57,392 nt of DNA from DASUZB01 sp035535495 (GTDB lineage: Bacteria; Actinomycetota; CALGFH01): assembly GCA_035535495.1 (NCBI GenBank), contig DATLQA010000036.1, positions 1 to 57,392 on the forward strand, read 5' to 3'. The first letter of the stretch is position 1; every line of letters begins with the position of its first letter. The position numbers and the translations under genes are program-made. The notes beneath the pieces are model-generated. The model was given only the letters and a program-made list of their open reading frames with translations, ran no database searches and was not told the DNA's origin. Positions 41,689 to 50,416 of the stretch are shown here, piece after piece.

Positions 41689-43043
41689 CGGGCGACGGTC
41701 ACCTCCCCGATGCCCCCGGCCGCGACCGGTTCGGGCTCAGGCGCCCGCGCCGGCGCCGGCGCGCTCTCGTGGGAGATGCGGCAGAGCAGCGCGATCAGGG
41801 CGTAGTTGGCCACCAGGCTCGACCCGCCGTAGCTGACGAACGGCAGGGTGATGCCGGTCAGCGGGATCAACCGCGTCACCCCGCCGACGATCACGAAGAC
41901 CTGCAGGGCGAAGCTGGCGATCAGCCCGATGGTGAGCAGCTTGCCGAAGTCGTCGTTGGCGGCCAGCGCGATCCGCAGGCCGCGGAAGACCATCAGCATG
42001 TAGACCAGCAGGAGCGCCGTGACCCCCATCAGCCCGAGCTCCTCGCCGAACGCGTCGAAGATGAAGTCGGTGGAGGCGAACGGGATCTCGCTGGGGTTGC
42101 CCTGGTTCCAGCCCTCCCCGAGGATCCCGCCGGTGGCCAGCGAGAACAGGCCCTGCGCCAGCTGGAAGCCGGCCTTGTTGTAGTACTTCCACGGGTCGAG
42201 CCAGGTGTTCACGCGGACCTGGACGTGGGCGAACTGCGACCAGGCGAACAGCGCGCCGAGCATGAACATGCCGAGCCCTGCCGCCACATAGGAGAAGCGC
42301 CCGGTGGCCACGTACAGCAGGATCACGAACACGCCGAAGAACAGCAGGCTGGAGCCGAGGTCCTTCTCGCCGAGCAGCACGAACAGGCTGACCCCCCAGG
42401 CCATCACCAGCGGCAGGAAGTACTTGATCTCGGGAAGCAGGAACGGCCCCGCCCGGTAGGTCGCGGTGGCCAGCAGCTCCTTGCGCTCGGCCAGGTAGGC
42501 GCCGAGGAACACCACCAGGGCGATCTTGGCGGCTTCGGCCGGCTGCCCGGAGAACGGCCCAAGGAAGACCCACAGCCGGGCACCGTTGATCTCCCGCCCG
42601 ATACCCGGCAGCACCGGCAACACCAGCAGGAACAACCCGAGCAGGAGCCAGGTGTAGCGGTAGCGGTCGAGCGACCGGTAGCTCGACACCAGCCAGATCA
42701 CGGCGGCGAACACGAGCAGGCCGAGCGCGGTCCACAGCGCCTGGGAGGGAGCCTGCGCCTGCCGCCCAGAGGCGGCCGCGGCGTAGTCCAGGCGCCTGAC
42801 CATCACCAGGCCGAGCCCGTTCAGCAGCGCCGCTCCAGGCAGCAGCACCGGGTCGGCCTGCGGCGCCTTGAAGCGCAGCACCAGGTGGGCGCCCCCGAAC
42901 AGCACGGCCAGCGTGGCGCCGTAGCCGAGGCTCCCCGCCGGGACCCGGTTGTCGGCCACCAGCCCGACGATCACGTAGCCGGCCACCGACAGGATCAGCG
43001 CGAGGATCAGCAGCGTCAGCTCGAGGTTGCGCCGTGATTGCAA
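41685..43043 (-). CDS. rodA: RodA/FtsW-type peptidoglycan glycosyltransferase
   Basis: A 452-aa SEDS protein with about 12 membrane helices, the glycan polymerase partner of PbpA. Typical sequences are GREINGARLWVFLGPFSGQPAE (outer loop with the conserved acidic residue region), LGSSLLFFGVFVILLY and the C-terminal LPFVSYGGSSLVANYALIALL. The C-terminus has an Ala/Pro/Glu-rich tail of about 30 residues. The stop overlaps the pbpA start by 4 bp; pstP ends 3 bp before its ATG. Gene order favours RodA over FtsW. Confidence 0.95.
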   Translation of the reverse strand: MQSRRNLELTLLILALILSVAGYVIVGLVADNRVPAGSLGYGATLAVLFGGAHLVLRFKAPQADPVLLPGAALLNGLGLVMVRRLDYAAAASGRQAQAPSQALWTALGLLVFAAVIWLVSSYRSLDRYRYTWLLLGLFLLVLPVLPGIGREINGARLWVFLGPFSGQPAEAAKIALVVFLGAYLAERKELLATATYRAGPFLLPEIKYFLPLVMAWGVSLFVLLGEKDLGSSLLFFGVFVILLYVATGRFSYVAAGLGMFMLGALFAWSQFAHVQVRVNTWLDPWKYYNKAGFQLAQGLFSLATGGILGEGWNQGNPSEIPFASTDFIFDAFGEELGLMGVTALLLVYMLMVFRGLRIALAANDDFGKLLTIGLIASFALQVFVIVGGVTRLIPLTGITLPFVSYGGSSLVANYALIALLCRISHESAPAPARAPEPEPVAAGGIGEVTVAR

Positions 43044-43046
43044 CGG

Positions 43047-44339
43047 TCAGGCCTTCGGTTTGGCGGTCGTCGTGGGGGCGGTGGTCGTCGTGGGTGCCAC
43101 GCTGGTGGTGGTCGCGGACGACGCGCCGGTGCAGGTCGGCTGGGAGTAGACCACCGGCGCGCAGGCGGCGATGCGGCGGGCTTCGGTCAGGCTGCCGGCG
43201 GTGATGCCGTTCTCCAGGCTGAGGACGTACGCCGGCGGGACCTGCTCGCGTGAGACGGGGCTCCGCTCGACCAGGCTGCTGAGCCGCAGGCCGGCCACGT
43301 CGCCTGGGACGCCGCGGAAGACCGCCACCTGGTCGTCGTCGAACCCGACCCAGTAGCGGCTGTAGACGAAGGTGCGCCCGGCCAGGAAACCGGCGCTCAG
43401 CAGGACGAGCACCAGCAGCGTCGTGAACACGCGCCTGACCCGCCGCATGCCGCGCCCTCGGGTCCGGCCATGCCCCCTCGACCGGCCCTCGTCGAAGTCA
43501 CGGTCCGCCATCTCCTCCGGGGCCGGACCGCCGTCGACGACCGATCCGCGGCCGGTCAGCCTGCCCGACTCCACCGCCAGGTCGCCGGTCGGGTCGATCG
43601 CCTCGGTGTCGGCCCGGCGGCCGCCCGAGTCCAGCACCACCACGGTGATGTTGTCCGGCCCGCCCTGCTCGTTGGCCATGGCGACCAGCCGCTCGGCGGC
43701 CTGCTGGGGGTCCCTGGTGCGCAACAGCACGTTGCGGATGGTGCCCTGGTCCACCACCGCGGTGAGCCCGTCGGTGCAGAGCAGCAGCCGGTCGCCCGGC
43801 ACGATCTTGAAGGTGGCCGTGTCGACCTGGACGTCGGCGTCGGCGCCGAGGGCCCGGGTGATGATGCTGCCCTGCGGGTGACGCTTGGCGTCCTCGGGAC
43901 GCAGCTTGCCCTGCTTGACGAGTTCCTGGACGAGCGTGTGGTCCTCGGTGAGCTGCGACAGCTCGCCGCCGCGGAGCAGGTACGCGCGGGAGTCGCCGAC
44001 GTGGGCGAGGTGGACGACGTCGCCGTCCTCGAGCAGCGCGGTCACGGTGGTGCCCATGCCCTCGAGCGACTTGTCACCGGCGGCCATCTCGCGGATGCGC
44101 CGGTTGGCCTCGAGCACCGCGTGCTTGAGGGCGTCGCCGGCAGAGCGGTCGGTGCGCCACGGGCCGCCGTCCTGCAGGCCGCGCAGCTCGTCGGCGGCGG
44201 TGGCGCTGGCCACCTCGCCGGCCTGGGCACCGCCCATGCCGTCAGCCACCGCGGCGAGCGAGCCCGAGGCGACGTAGCTGTCCTCGTTGCCCTCGCGGAT
44301 CCGCCCGCGGTCGCTGGCTGCTCCCAACCGGAAGGTCAT
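43047..44339 (-). CDS. pstP: PP2C-family Ser/Thr phosphatase PstP
   Basis: A 430-aa membrane phosphatase that reverses the action of the operon's kinases. The PPM domain (residues 1-235) has SDRGRIREGNEDSYV, VADGMGGAQAG (metal-binding Asp and Gly), HVGDSRAYLLRGG, LLLCTDGLT and GGPDNITVVVLD, all the usual Asp ligands. A basic linker (SRGHGRTRGRGMRRVRR) leads to one helix (about 305-325), and about 100 residues lie outside, ending in a Thr/Ala-rich tail. The start ATG overlaps the fhaB stop by one base (TGATG). Confidence 0.95.
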   Translation of the reverse strand: MTFRLGAASDRGRIREGNEDSYVASGSLAAVADGMGGAQAGEVASATAADELRGLQDGGPWRTDRSAGDALKHAVLEANRRIREMAAGDKSLEGMGTTVTALLEDGDVVHLAHVGDSRAYLLRGGELSQLTEDHTLVQELVKQGKLRPEDAKRHPQGSIITRALGADADVQVDTATFKIVPGDRLLLCTDGLTAVVDQGTIRNVLLRTRDPQQAAERLVAMANEQGGPDNITVVVLDSGGRRADTEAIDPTGDLAVESGRLTGRGSVVDGGPAPEEMADRDFDEGRSRGHGRTRGRGMRRVRRVFTTLLVLVLLSAGFLAGRTFVYSRYWVGFDDDQVAVFRGVPGDVAGLRLSSLVERSPVSREQVPPAYVLSLENGITAGSLTEARRIAACAPVVYSQPTCTGASSATTTSVAPTTTTAPTTTAKPKA

Positions 44340-44806
44340 CAGCGCCGCAGCTCCAACGTGGCCTTGCCGAGCCGGATCTCGTCACCCGGCCCGATCGGGG
44401 TCGGGGTGGCGACCTTGGCCCGGTTCATATAGGTGCCGTTGGTGGAGCCGAGGTCCTCCAGCCACCAGGCGCCGTCCTTCAGGAAGATCCGGGCGTGGAC
44501 GTTGGAGACGTAGGTATCGGACAGCGCCAGGTCACAGGTTGCCGCACGGCCGAGCGTGATCGAGTCCTTCAGCGGGACCGTGCGGGTGCCGGCGGCGTCG
44601 TTCACCACCAGCTCCTTGGGCATGCGGCGGGCGGGGCGCGCGGGTGGCTGCCGCGGCGGCGGGGTCCGGGCGGCCTTGGCGGGGCGGCGGCGCTGCGCCC
44701 GCGGCCCGAAGACGTCGAGCACCACGGCACGGACCGCCCTGGCCACGAACAGGTACAGCAGGACCAGGAAGGCGATCTTGACGGCGAGCAGGAAGATCGG
44801 TGGCAT
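44339..44806 (-). CDS. fhaB: FHA-domain protein FhaB (FipA)
   Basis: A 155-aa protein with an N-terminal helix (residues 6-27), a Pro/Arg-rich linker and a C-terminal FHA domain (about 75-155) that binds phosphothreonine: ITLGRAATCDLALSDTYVSNVHARI, LEDLGSTNGTYMNRAKV and DEIRLGKATLEL contain the conserved Gly-Arg, Ser-x-x-His and Asn-Gly positions. It reads out kinase activity at the membrane; in mycobacteria it links PstP/PknA signals to FtsZ and FtsQ. One-base overlaps join it to fhaA and pstP. Confidence 0.93.
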   Translation of the reverse strand: MPPIFLLAVKIAFLVLLYLFVARAVRAVVLDVFGPRAQRRRPAKAARTPPPRQPPARPARRMPKELVVNDAAGTRTVPLKDSITLGRAATCDLALSDTYVSNVHARIFLKDGAWWLEDLGSTNGTYMNRAKVATPTPIGPGDEIRLGKATLELRR

Positions 44807-45579
44807 CAGCGCTCCCGCCGGAACTGCAACGTGGAGTTGGCCAGTTTGATCATGTCCCCGTTCGCCAGCCGCCTGCGCCGCACGGGCTGGCCGTTCACTT
44901 CGGTGCCGTTGGTGGACTGGAGGTCCTCGACGATGAAGTCGTCACCCTCGCGCACGATCCGCGCATGGTTGCGCGAGACGCCCGGATCGGCAAGCGCGAT
45001 GTCTGATCGCTCCGACCGGCCGATCGCGACCTGGGGGGTGTTCAGCGGATAGGCGCGGACCTCGTGCGGGCCGGACATGAGCACCAGGCTGGCGGGGGCG
45101 CGCACCCGGTTGGGGGTGGCCTGCGCCTGCCCGGGCAGCATGGCCGTGTGCGGCCCGACGGCCGCCGCGGCGCCGTCGTCCTTGCCGACCGGGTCGGCCG
45201 CCCGGCTGGCGTCGGGCTCGACCCGACCGGTGACCCGGAAGCGGCCCTCGCTGAGACCCTCGTCGGTCTCGAACTCGATCCGCGCGGGGCCGAGCATGGC
45301 CCAGTCGTTGTCCCTGGCGGTCTGCACCGCCAGCGCGGCCAGCTCGTTGCCGAGCGCTTCCTCGTAGTCGGCGAAGCGCTCGCGGTCGGTCGGTGACAGC
45401 TCATAGGTGTAGACGTTGGGCACGTAGACCCGGCTGACGCCCACCGTGCGGCCGTCCTCGACCTCCCTCACCAGACGCTTGCCAAGCTCGACAGGCTGCA
45501 CGCCGGACTTGAAGGCCCGCGCGAACAGACCCTCGACAGCACCCTCAAGGCGCTGCTCGAACTCGCGTAGGATGCCCAT
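44806..45579 (-). CDS. fhaA: FHA-domain protein FhaA (DUF3662 + FHA)
   Basis: A 257-aa protein. The N-terminal DUF3662 domain (residues 1-115) begins GILREFEQRLEGAVEGLFARAFKSGVQPVEL, as in other actinobacteria. A variable linker (about 120-160) follows, then the FHA domain (about 170-250): AIGRSERSDIALADPGVSRNHARI and LQSTNGTEVNGQPV. In mycobacteria FhaA binds phosphorylated MviN/MurJ, slowing lipid II flipping, and PbpA. It is the first gene of the operon. A GTG at 45594, five codons upstream, is an alternative start, but its GAGGGA site would touch the codon. Confidence 0.92.
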   Translation of the reverse strand: MGILREFEQRLEGAVEGLFARAFKSGVQPVELGKRLVREVEDGRTVGVSRVYVPNVYTYELSPTDRERFADYEEALGNELAALAVQTARDNDWAMLGPARIEFETDEGLSEGRFRVTGRVEPDASRAADPVGKDDGAAAAVGPHTAMLPGQAQATPNRVRAPASLVLMSGPHEVRAYPLNTPQVAIGRSERSDIALADPGVSRNHARIVREGDDFIVEDLQSTNGTEVNGQPVRRRRLANGDMIKLANSTLQFRRER

Positions 45580-45811
45580 GACCGGCGAAGCCACTCCCTC
45601 GTTTTCGAACGGCGGTCAGGTGGCGGCCGGGTGGACGATGCCACCGGCCCGGCAGTCTACCGTAGCGTCTTGTGGGCGGGTTTACCCGTACGCACCAACG
45701 ATTTCACCTGCTTGCGAGCCATCCGACGCGCGTCCGTGACCTGCGCCCCAGCCACGAGCCTCGCAGCGGCTGACCTGCGATTCTCGTGGCGGGTGACGCC
45801 AGGACCCATGC

Positions 45812-45817
45812 TACAAT
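45812..45817 (+). promoter_or_regulatory. -10 element of the tRNA-Leu promoter
   Basis: TACAAT is a strong actinobacterial -10 sequence, 20 bp before the tRNA. No clear -35 hexamer is visible at the usual distance. Confidence 0.5.
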
Positions 45818-45836
45818 CCCGCGTCGGCCACCCGTA

Positions 45837-45921
<85 letters not shown>

Positions 45922-45928
45922 CCCCCGA

Positions 45929-45956
45929 GCCCCGCACGCATGACGGCGAGCGGGGC
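45929..45956 (+). terminator. Hairpin after tRNA-Leu
   Basis: GCCCCGC (45929-45935) pairs with GCGGGGC (45950-45956) around a 14-nt loop, 7 nt after the tRNA, and is followed by CGTTCG. It is the probable end of the tRNA transcript. Confidence 0.45.
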
Positions 45957-46054
45957 CGTTCGCTGCCCGGCCGACGCCGACCCGGAAGGGCGGGCCTGGA
46001 ACGGGAAGGCGCTAGGCTTGCCCCCACCTGTTCCTCCTCCCGCCTGGAGGTGGC

Positions 46055-47248
46055 ATGCCCGGCCCGAACGGACCCGGGGCGCAGGTCCTGCGTGCCCCGC
46101 TGCTGGTGGACGGCACCGGCGCCGAGCCGGTCCAGGACGCCGCCGTGTGGCTCCACGGCGGGCTGGTGGCCTACGCCGGCCCGGCCGCCGGGCTGCCGCC
46201 GGCGGCGGCAGCCGCCGACCAGCTCGACCTGCCCGGCTGCACCCTCCTCCCCGGCCTGGTCGACGTGCACGTCCACCTGGTGGCGAGCGGCGGCCCCGAC
46301 CTGGCCACCGACATCCCGTCGAGCCCGGCCGCCAGGGCCGTCGTGGCGGTGGTCAACGCCCGCCGGCAGCTCGAACAGGGTGTGACCCTCGTCCGCGACC
46401 TGGGCGCGCCCGGCGACGAGGCGGTGGCGGTCGGCCGGGCGGTCGAGGCGGGCCAGGTCCAAGGGCCGAGGGTGGTGCCCGCCGGCCCGGCGGTCACCAT
46501 GACCGGCGGGCACATCCCCTACCTCGGCCGCATCGCCGACGGGGTCGACGCCATGCGCCACGCGGTGCGGGCCAACGCCGCCATGGGCGCCCGCTGTATC
46601 AAGGTGGTGGCCACCGGCGGGGTGCTCACCCGCGGCCTCGACCCGCGCGAAGCCGCCTATACCCAGGCCGAGCTGGAAGCGCTGGTCGACGAGGCCCACC
46701 GCCTCGGCATGCGGGTCGCCGCCCACGCCATCGGCGAGGGCGGCGTCATCGCCGCGCTGCGCGCCGGGGTCGACTCCGTCGAGCACGGCATGTTCCTCGA
46801 CGAGGCCTCCATCGAGGCGTTCCTCGCCACGGGCGCCCGCTACACTCCCACCTTCTCGGCACCGCACGGCATCCTGGCCGGCCCGTCGGTGCCGACGTGG
46901 ATCAAGGACCGCGCCCGCCCGGCCGCCGAGGCGCAGGTGGCCTCGTTCAGGGCGGCGTTCGAGGCCGGCGTCAAGGTGGTGGCGGGCACCGACGCCGGCA
47001 CGCCCGACAACCCCCACGGCGGGGTCGCCCGCGAGATCGCCTTCATGGTCAAGGCGGGCCTCGACCCGCTGCTCGCCCTCCGTGCCGCCACCGGCGAAGC
47101 GGCCGACCTGCTGGGCGAGCCTGACCGGGGCGTCCTGCGCCCTGGTACGCCCGCCGACGTGCTCGTTGTCCACGGCGACCCGGTCGCCGACGTCGATGCC
47201 CTGGCCCACCCGGCGGCCGTCTTCCAGGACGGTCGCCGGTTCGTCTGA
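46055..47248 (+). CDS. Metal-dependent amidohydrolase (prolidase/imidazolonepropionase-like)
   Basis: A 397-aa amidohydrolase-superfamily enzyme. The metal ligands are visible: DVHVHL (HxH, about residues 70-74), Lys in ARCIKVVATGG (about 185), His in RVAAHAIGEGG (about 225), His in VEHGMFLDE (about 248) and the catalytic Asp in VAGTDAGTPDNPHGG (about 312). The beta-sandwich halves at both ends (VDGTGAEP and GTPADVLVVHGDP) are typical. Relatives cleave X-Pro or aryl dipeptides and degrade mycotoxins. No signal peptide. GGAGGTGGC precedes the ATG. Confidence 0.9.
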   Translation: MPGPNGPGAQVLRAPLLVDGTGAEPVQDAAVWLHGGLVAYAGPAAGLPPAAAAADQLDLPGCTLLPGLVDVHVHLVASGGPDLATDIPSSPAARAVVAVVNARRQLEQGVTLVRDLGAPGDEAVAVGRAVEAGQVQGPRVVPAGPAVTMTGGHIPYLGRIADGVDAMRHAVRANAAMGARCIKVVATGGVLTRGLDPREAAYTQAELEALVDEAHRLGMRVAAHAIGEGGVIAALRAGVDSVEHGMFLDEASIEAFLATGARYTPTFSAPHGILAGPSVPTWIKDRARPAAEAQVASFRAAFEAGVKVVAGTDAGTPDNPHGGVAREIAFMVKAGLDPLLALRAATGEAADLLGEPDRGVLRPGTPADVLVVHGDPVADVDALAHPAAVFQDGRRFV

Positions 47249-47274
47249 GCCAGGCCGGCCGTGCGTGCGGGCGG

Positions 47275-48504
47275 CTAGGGGGCCGACCGGGCCGGGCCGG
47301 CGCGCTGGTAGTCGTCCCGCTCGGCGCCGATCTTGTAGACACAGCGGACGATGCGGATGATGTCGCGCCGCTGGGCGACCAGGATGGCGATGGCGATCAG
47401 CAGGTAGGCGCCGGCCAGCCAGATGCGCGCGGCAGGATCGGGGATGCCGAACTGGACCACGAACAGGGCCAGGAGGGTGACCGCCTCCCACCGGCTCATC
47501 CGCAGGTTGGCCAGGACGGCGAAGCCGAGCACCGCCTGGGCGCTGGTGAGGATGAACTCGGCGTGCTGCCGTGGGTCGAGCGGCAGGGAGCCGTCGCCGC
47601 CGCCGATCGTGTAGGCCACCGGGATCGCCCCGACCAGCAGGGTCCACTGGCTGACCTCTGCTGCCAGCACCGTGCCGAGGCCCTTGTCGCCCTTGCCGCG
47701 GAAGGCGAACAGCGCGGCGACCAGCAGCTCGGGTGACTCCGAGGCGAGCGGCGCGAGCCACTGCACCAGCAGGAACTCGTCGATGTGGAGGACTCTGCCC
47801 GTGCTGATCAGGGCTTCGGCGAACGGCTCGGCCGCGGACAACACCACCGCGGCGGCGAACACGAACAGCCCGATCACGATCGTTCGCCGTCGGCGGCTCG
47901 GCAGCGCGCCCAGGGCCGCCGGCACCCCGATGAGGTCCGGCTCCTCATGCGGGGTGTGGCTGACCCGCCAGATGTACGCGGCGAAGAGCCCGATCAGCAC
48001 CACCGAGTCGTACCAGGCGATCTGCCTGGTGATCGGGATGATCACCGCGTAGACCGAAGCCAGGCCGAGGAAGACCAGCTCGATGCGGCGCTCCGGTTCG
48101 AGCTCGACCCCGCGGGCGCGCCGCCCGCGACGGCTCTCGCCGAGGATGAACGCCAGGGCCGCCAGCGACCAGCCGAACCCGATCAGCAGCCGGTTGCTGC
48201 CGGTCATGTTGGCGGCCGCGTAGGCCTCGTAGCTCGGCTTGTGCCCGGCGGTGAACGCGAAGTACAGGTCCACCGCGAACTCGGGCAGGACCGCGATCAG
48301 GGCCAGGATCGCGACCGCGAGGTTCCCCGAGATGTCGACCTCGGCGGCCTCCGCCGCCCACGCCAGCAGGAACGCGGCGGCCACTACCGCGCCGCCGAAG
48401 GTCAGCAGGGCAAGCGTGTCGGGGAGGTGGGTTCCCGTGACGCGCAGCAGCACGCTCGGGATGGCCAGGGCCATCGCGAGCACCATCCTCGCCCGCCACG
48501 ACAT
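47275..48504 (-). CDS. Sodium/calcium exchanger-family (CaCA) antiporter
   Basis: A 409-aa membrane protein with about ten helices and two inverted halves. The alpha-repeats are visible as VLPEFAVDLYFAFTAG (first) and PLASESPELLVAALFAFRG (second), each with the ion-binding Glu. A cytoplasmic loop with RRGRRARGVELEPERR joins the halves. It should exchange Ca2+ or another cation for H+ or Na+. Start ATG 48504 (MSWRARM) is chosen since hydrophobic sequence begins there; two ATGs further out (48540, 48561) would add an uncharacteristic Arg/Pro segment. Confidence 0.88.
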   Translation of the reverse strand: MSWRARMVLAMALAIPSVLLRVTGTHLPDTLALLTFGGAVVAAAFLLAWAAEAAEVDISGNLAVAILALIAVLPEFAVDLYFAFTAGHKPSYEAYAAANMTGSNRLLIGFGWSLAALAFILGESRRGRRARGVELEPERRIELVFLGLASVYAVIIPITRQIAWYDSVVLIGLFAAYIWRVSHTPHEEPDLIGVPAALGALPSRRRRTIVIGLFVFAAAVVLSAAEPFAEALISTGRVLHIDEFLLVQWLAPLASESPELLVAALFAFRGKGDKGLGTVLAAEVSQWTLLVGAIPVAYTIGGGDGSLPLDPRQHAEFILTSAQAVLGFAVLANLRMSRWEAVTLLALFVVQFGIPDPAARIWLAGAYLLIAIAILVAQRRDIIRIVRCVYKIGAERDDYQRAGPARSAP

Positions 48505-48606
48505 GTCCGCAACGGTAGCGCGTGGCGGTCGCCGATTCATGCCATGTCCACAACACGGCACGGCACCATCGGCCCCATTCGGGGCTGTCGCAGCGGCCGC
48601 CCAGTT

Positions 48607-48622
48607 GTTACCCTACGGTAAC
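48607..48622. promoter_or_regulatory. Palindromic operator upstream of the acyl-CoA dehydrogenase
   Basis: GTTACC-CTAC-GGTAAC is an exact inverted repeat with a 4-bp spacer, in an AT-richer patch (TTGTTACCCTACGGTAACTAGAG) 100 bp before the dehydrogenase start and 103 bp before that of the divergent antiporter. It looks like a TetR-family site of the type that controls fatty-acid genes. No regulator gene is in the window. Confidence 0.6.
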
Positions 48623-48721
48623 TAGAGTGTGCCGCCGGCGTCCACGGATCAACCACCCCGCCCGCCGCGCTGCCGGCGGGGCCGTCGTGGGCAACCTAGG
48701 CGAGCCGGAAGCGAGGCCGAG

Positions 48722-49900
48722 ATGAGCGTCGTGCAACTGCCAGAGGAGCTGGTCGCCCTCCGCGATTCGATCCGCTCGTTCATCCAGCGCGAGGTGGCGC
48801 CAAAGGAAGCCCTGTACGCGCAGGAGATCACCGAGACGGGCAGCTTCGCCGCCTTCGAGGAGGAGCGCCGCGCCCTGCGCAAGCGCTCGGCCAGCGAGGG
48901 CTTCTACACCTTGTTCATGCCGGAGTCGTGCGGCGGCGGCGGTGTCGGCAACCTCGGCATGGCCGTCTGTGTCGAGGAGTGCCACCGCCACGGCCTGCTG
49001 CTCGCCAACGCGGGCAGCATCCTGCCGAGCGTGGAGGGCCCCACCCCTATCCTGCTCGACGGCACGTCCGCCCAGCAGGAGCGCTACCTCTTCCCGACGA
49101 TGCGGGCCGAGCGCGAGGCCTGCTTCGCGCTCACCGAGCCCGACGCCGGCTCCGACGCGACCCGCATCCGCACCCGCGCCGAGCGCACCGACGGCGGCTG
49201 GGTGATCAACGGGCGCAAGCACTTCATCACCCACGGCGCCGAGGCCGACTACGTGATCCTGTTCGCCGTCACCGAGCCCGGGCTCGGCGCCAAGGGCGGG
49301 ATCAGCTGCTTCCTGGTGGACAAGGACACGCCAGGCTTCGAGGTGGGCCGGCGCCAGCGCACCATGTACGACGCCAACCAGGCCGAGCTGGTCTTCACCG
49401 ACTGCCGGGTGGGCGAGGACGCGCTGCTCGGCAAGGAAGGCTTCGGCTTCTACTCGGCCATGAAGTGGATCAACGGTGGCCGCATCTCGATCGCCTCGAT
49501 GGCGATCGGGGTCGCCCAGCACCTCTATGACCGCATGCTCGAATACGCCAAGGTGCGGGAGGCGTTCGGCCGCAAGATCGGCGCCAACCAGTACGTGCAG
49601 GGCATGGTGGTCGACTCGCTGGCGGAGCTGACCCAGGCCAGGCTGCTCGTCTACGAGATGGCCGACGCGATCGACCGGGGCGCCGACGGCCGCCGCGAGG
49701 GCGCCATGGCCAAGTACGTGGCCACGGAGATGGTCGGCCGGGTGGCCGACCGGGCCATCCAGGTGTTCGGCGGCAACGGCTACATGACCGAGATGGGCGT
49801 CGAGCGCTACGCCCGCTTCGTCCGCGGGATGCGCCTGTACGAGGGGACCAGCGAGATTCTCAAGACCAATATCGCCCGCACCCTCGGCCTGCCGAACTGA
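48722..49900 (+). CDS. Acyl-CoA dehydrogenase
   Basis: A 392-aa FAD-dependent dehydrogenase of beta-oxidation or branched-chain amino-acid breakdown. It shows EACFALTEPDAGSDATRI (FAD/substrate loop), GWVINGRKHFITHGAEADY, MAIGVAQHLYDRMLEYAKVREAFGRKIG and the C-terminal signature QVFGGNGYMTEMGVERYARFVRGMRLYEGTSEI, where Glu in YEGTSE is the catalytic base. Length is normal. GAGGCCGAG stands before the ATG, a modest ribosome site. The palindrome at 48607-48622 probably controls it. Confidence 0.94.
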   Translation: MSVVQLPEELVALRDSIRSFIQREVAPKEALYAQEITETGSFAAFEEERRALRKRSASEGFYTLFMPESCGGGGVGNLGMAVCVEECHRHGLLLANAGSILPSVEGPTPILLDGTSAQQERYLFPTMRAEREACFALTEPDAGSDATRIRTRAERTDGGWVINGRKHFITHGAEADYVILFAVTEPGLGAKGGISCFLVDKDTPGFEVGRRQRTMYDANQAELVFTDCRVGEDALLGKEGFGFYSAMKWINGGRISIASMAIGVAQHLYDRMLEYAKVREAFGRKIGANQYVQGMVVDSLAELTQARLLVYEMADAIDRGADGRREGAMAKYVATEMVGRVADRAIQVFGGNGYMTEMGVERYARFVRGMRLYEGTSEILKTNIARTLGLPN

Positions 49901-49959
49901 AGCCAGCCGCTCCCGCCATCGCCCGACCGATCTCGGCCCGCTCGGATAGCATGGCGGGC

Positions 49960-50214
49960 ATGAGGAGCAACCTGGTACGCGCCAACGTCCTGCTGGCGGC
50001 GGCCGGCTGGACGTTCTACGTCTGGCTGACCCGGATGTGGAACATCCTGCGCGACCCCGCCCACGAGGTCGGCTTCAAGGTGGTCCACGGCCTGCTCGCC
50101 GTGGTCTCGGTGGCGTTCGCGGTTGCGATCACGGTGATCGCCCTCCGGATGCGGCGCGAGGCCAAGGCCGCCACGTCGTCACCCCCCGCCGAGCAGGAGC
50201 CGGCGACCCGCTGA
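49960..50214 (+). CDS. Small membrane protein (SCO4848-like)
   Basis: An 84-aa protein with two helices (about residues 5-22 and 40-62) joined by a short loop (RMWNILRDPAHEVGFKVVHG) and a charged, Ala/Pro-rich cytoplasmic tail. The W.F.VWLTR start and the His in the second helix resemble the SCO4848 family of actinobacterial membrane proteins. Function unknown. An ATG three codons upstream (49951) is an alternative start. It lies 59 bp after the dehydrogenase on the same strand and may be expressed with it. Confidence 0.65.
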   Translation: MRSNLVRANVLLAAAGWTFYVWLTRMWNILRDPAHEVGFKVVHGLLAVVSVAFAVAITVIALRMRREAKAATSSPPAEQEPATR

Positions 50215-50386
50215 CTCACCGCTGACCGCCCGCGGGTGCCGGGCGCCGGCCGGCGGTGTCGCCGCATCCGGCCTCCTGCCGTACCGACGCGGGTCTGTCT
50301 CTCGCCTATCTAGTTGGGAAGGCCCGGCTGCGCGAACGCGCCACTGCGCTGGTTGGGTTGGTCCGGGGTGGCTGTGAGAAGCTTGA

Positions 50387-50405
50387 GTCGGACAATCGGT
50401 CCGAC
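50387..50405 (+). promoter_or_regulatory. Hairpin beside the ribosome-binding site of the ABM-repeat gene
   Basis: GTCGGAC (50387-50393) is an exact complement of GTCCGAC (50399-50405) with a 5-nt AATCG loop. A run of eight G (ribosome site) follows at once, and the ATG is at 50417. It could be an operator half-site pair in DNA or an RNA hairpin that affects translation. Confidence 0.4.
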
Positions 50406-50416
50406 GGGGGGGAACC

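Noticed and set aside
50256..50416. Small gene between the SCO4848-like protein and the ABM-repeat gene
   Set aside because: No frame with a ribosome site and plausible composition; only a hairpin and a G-rich leader are present.
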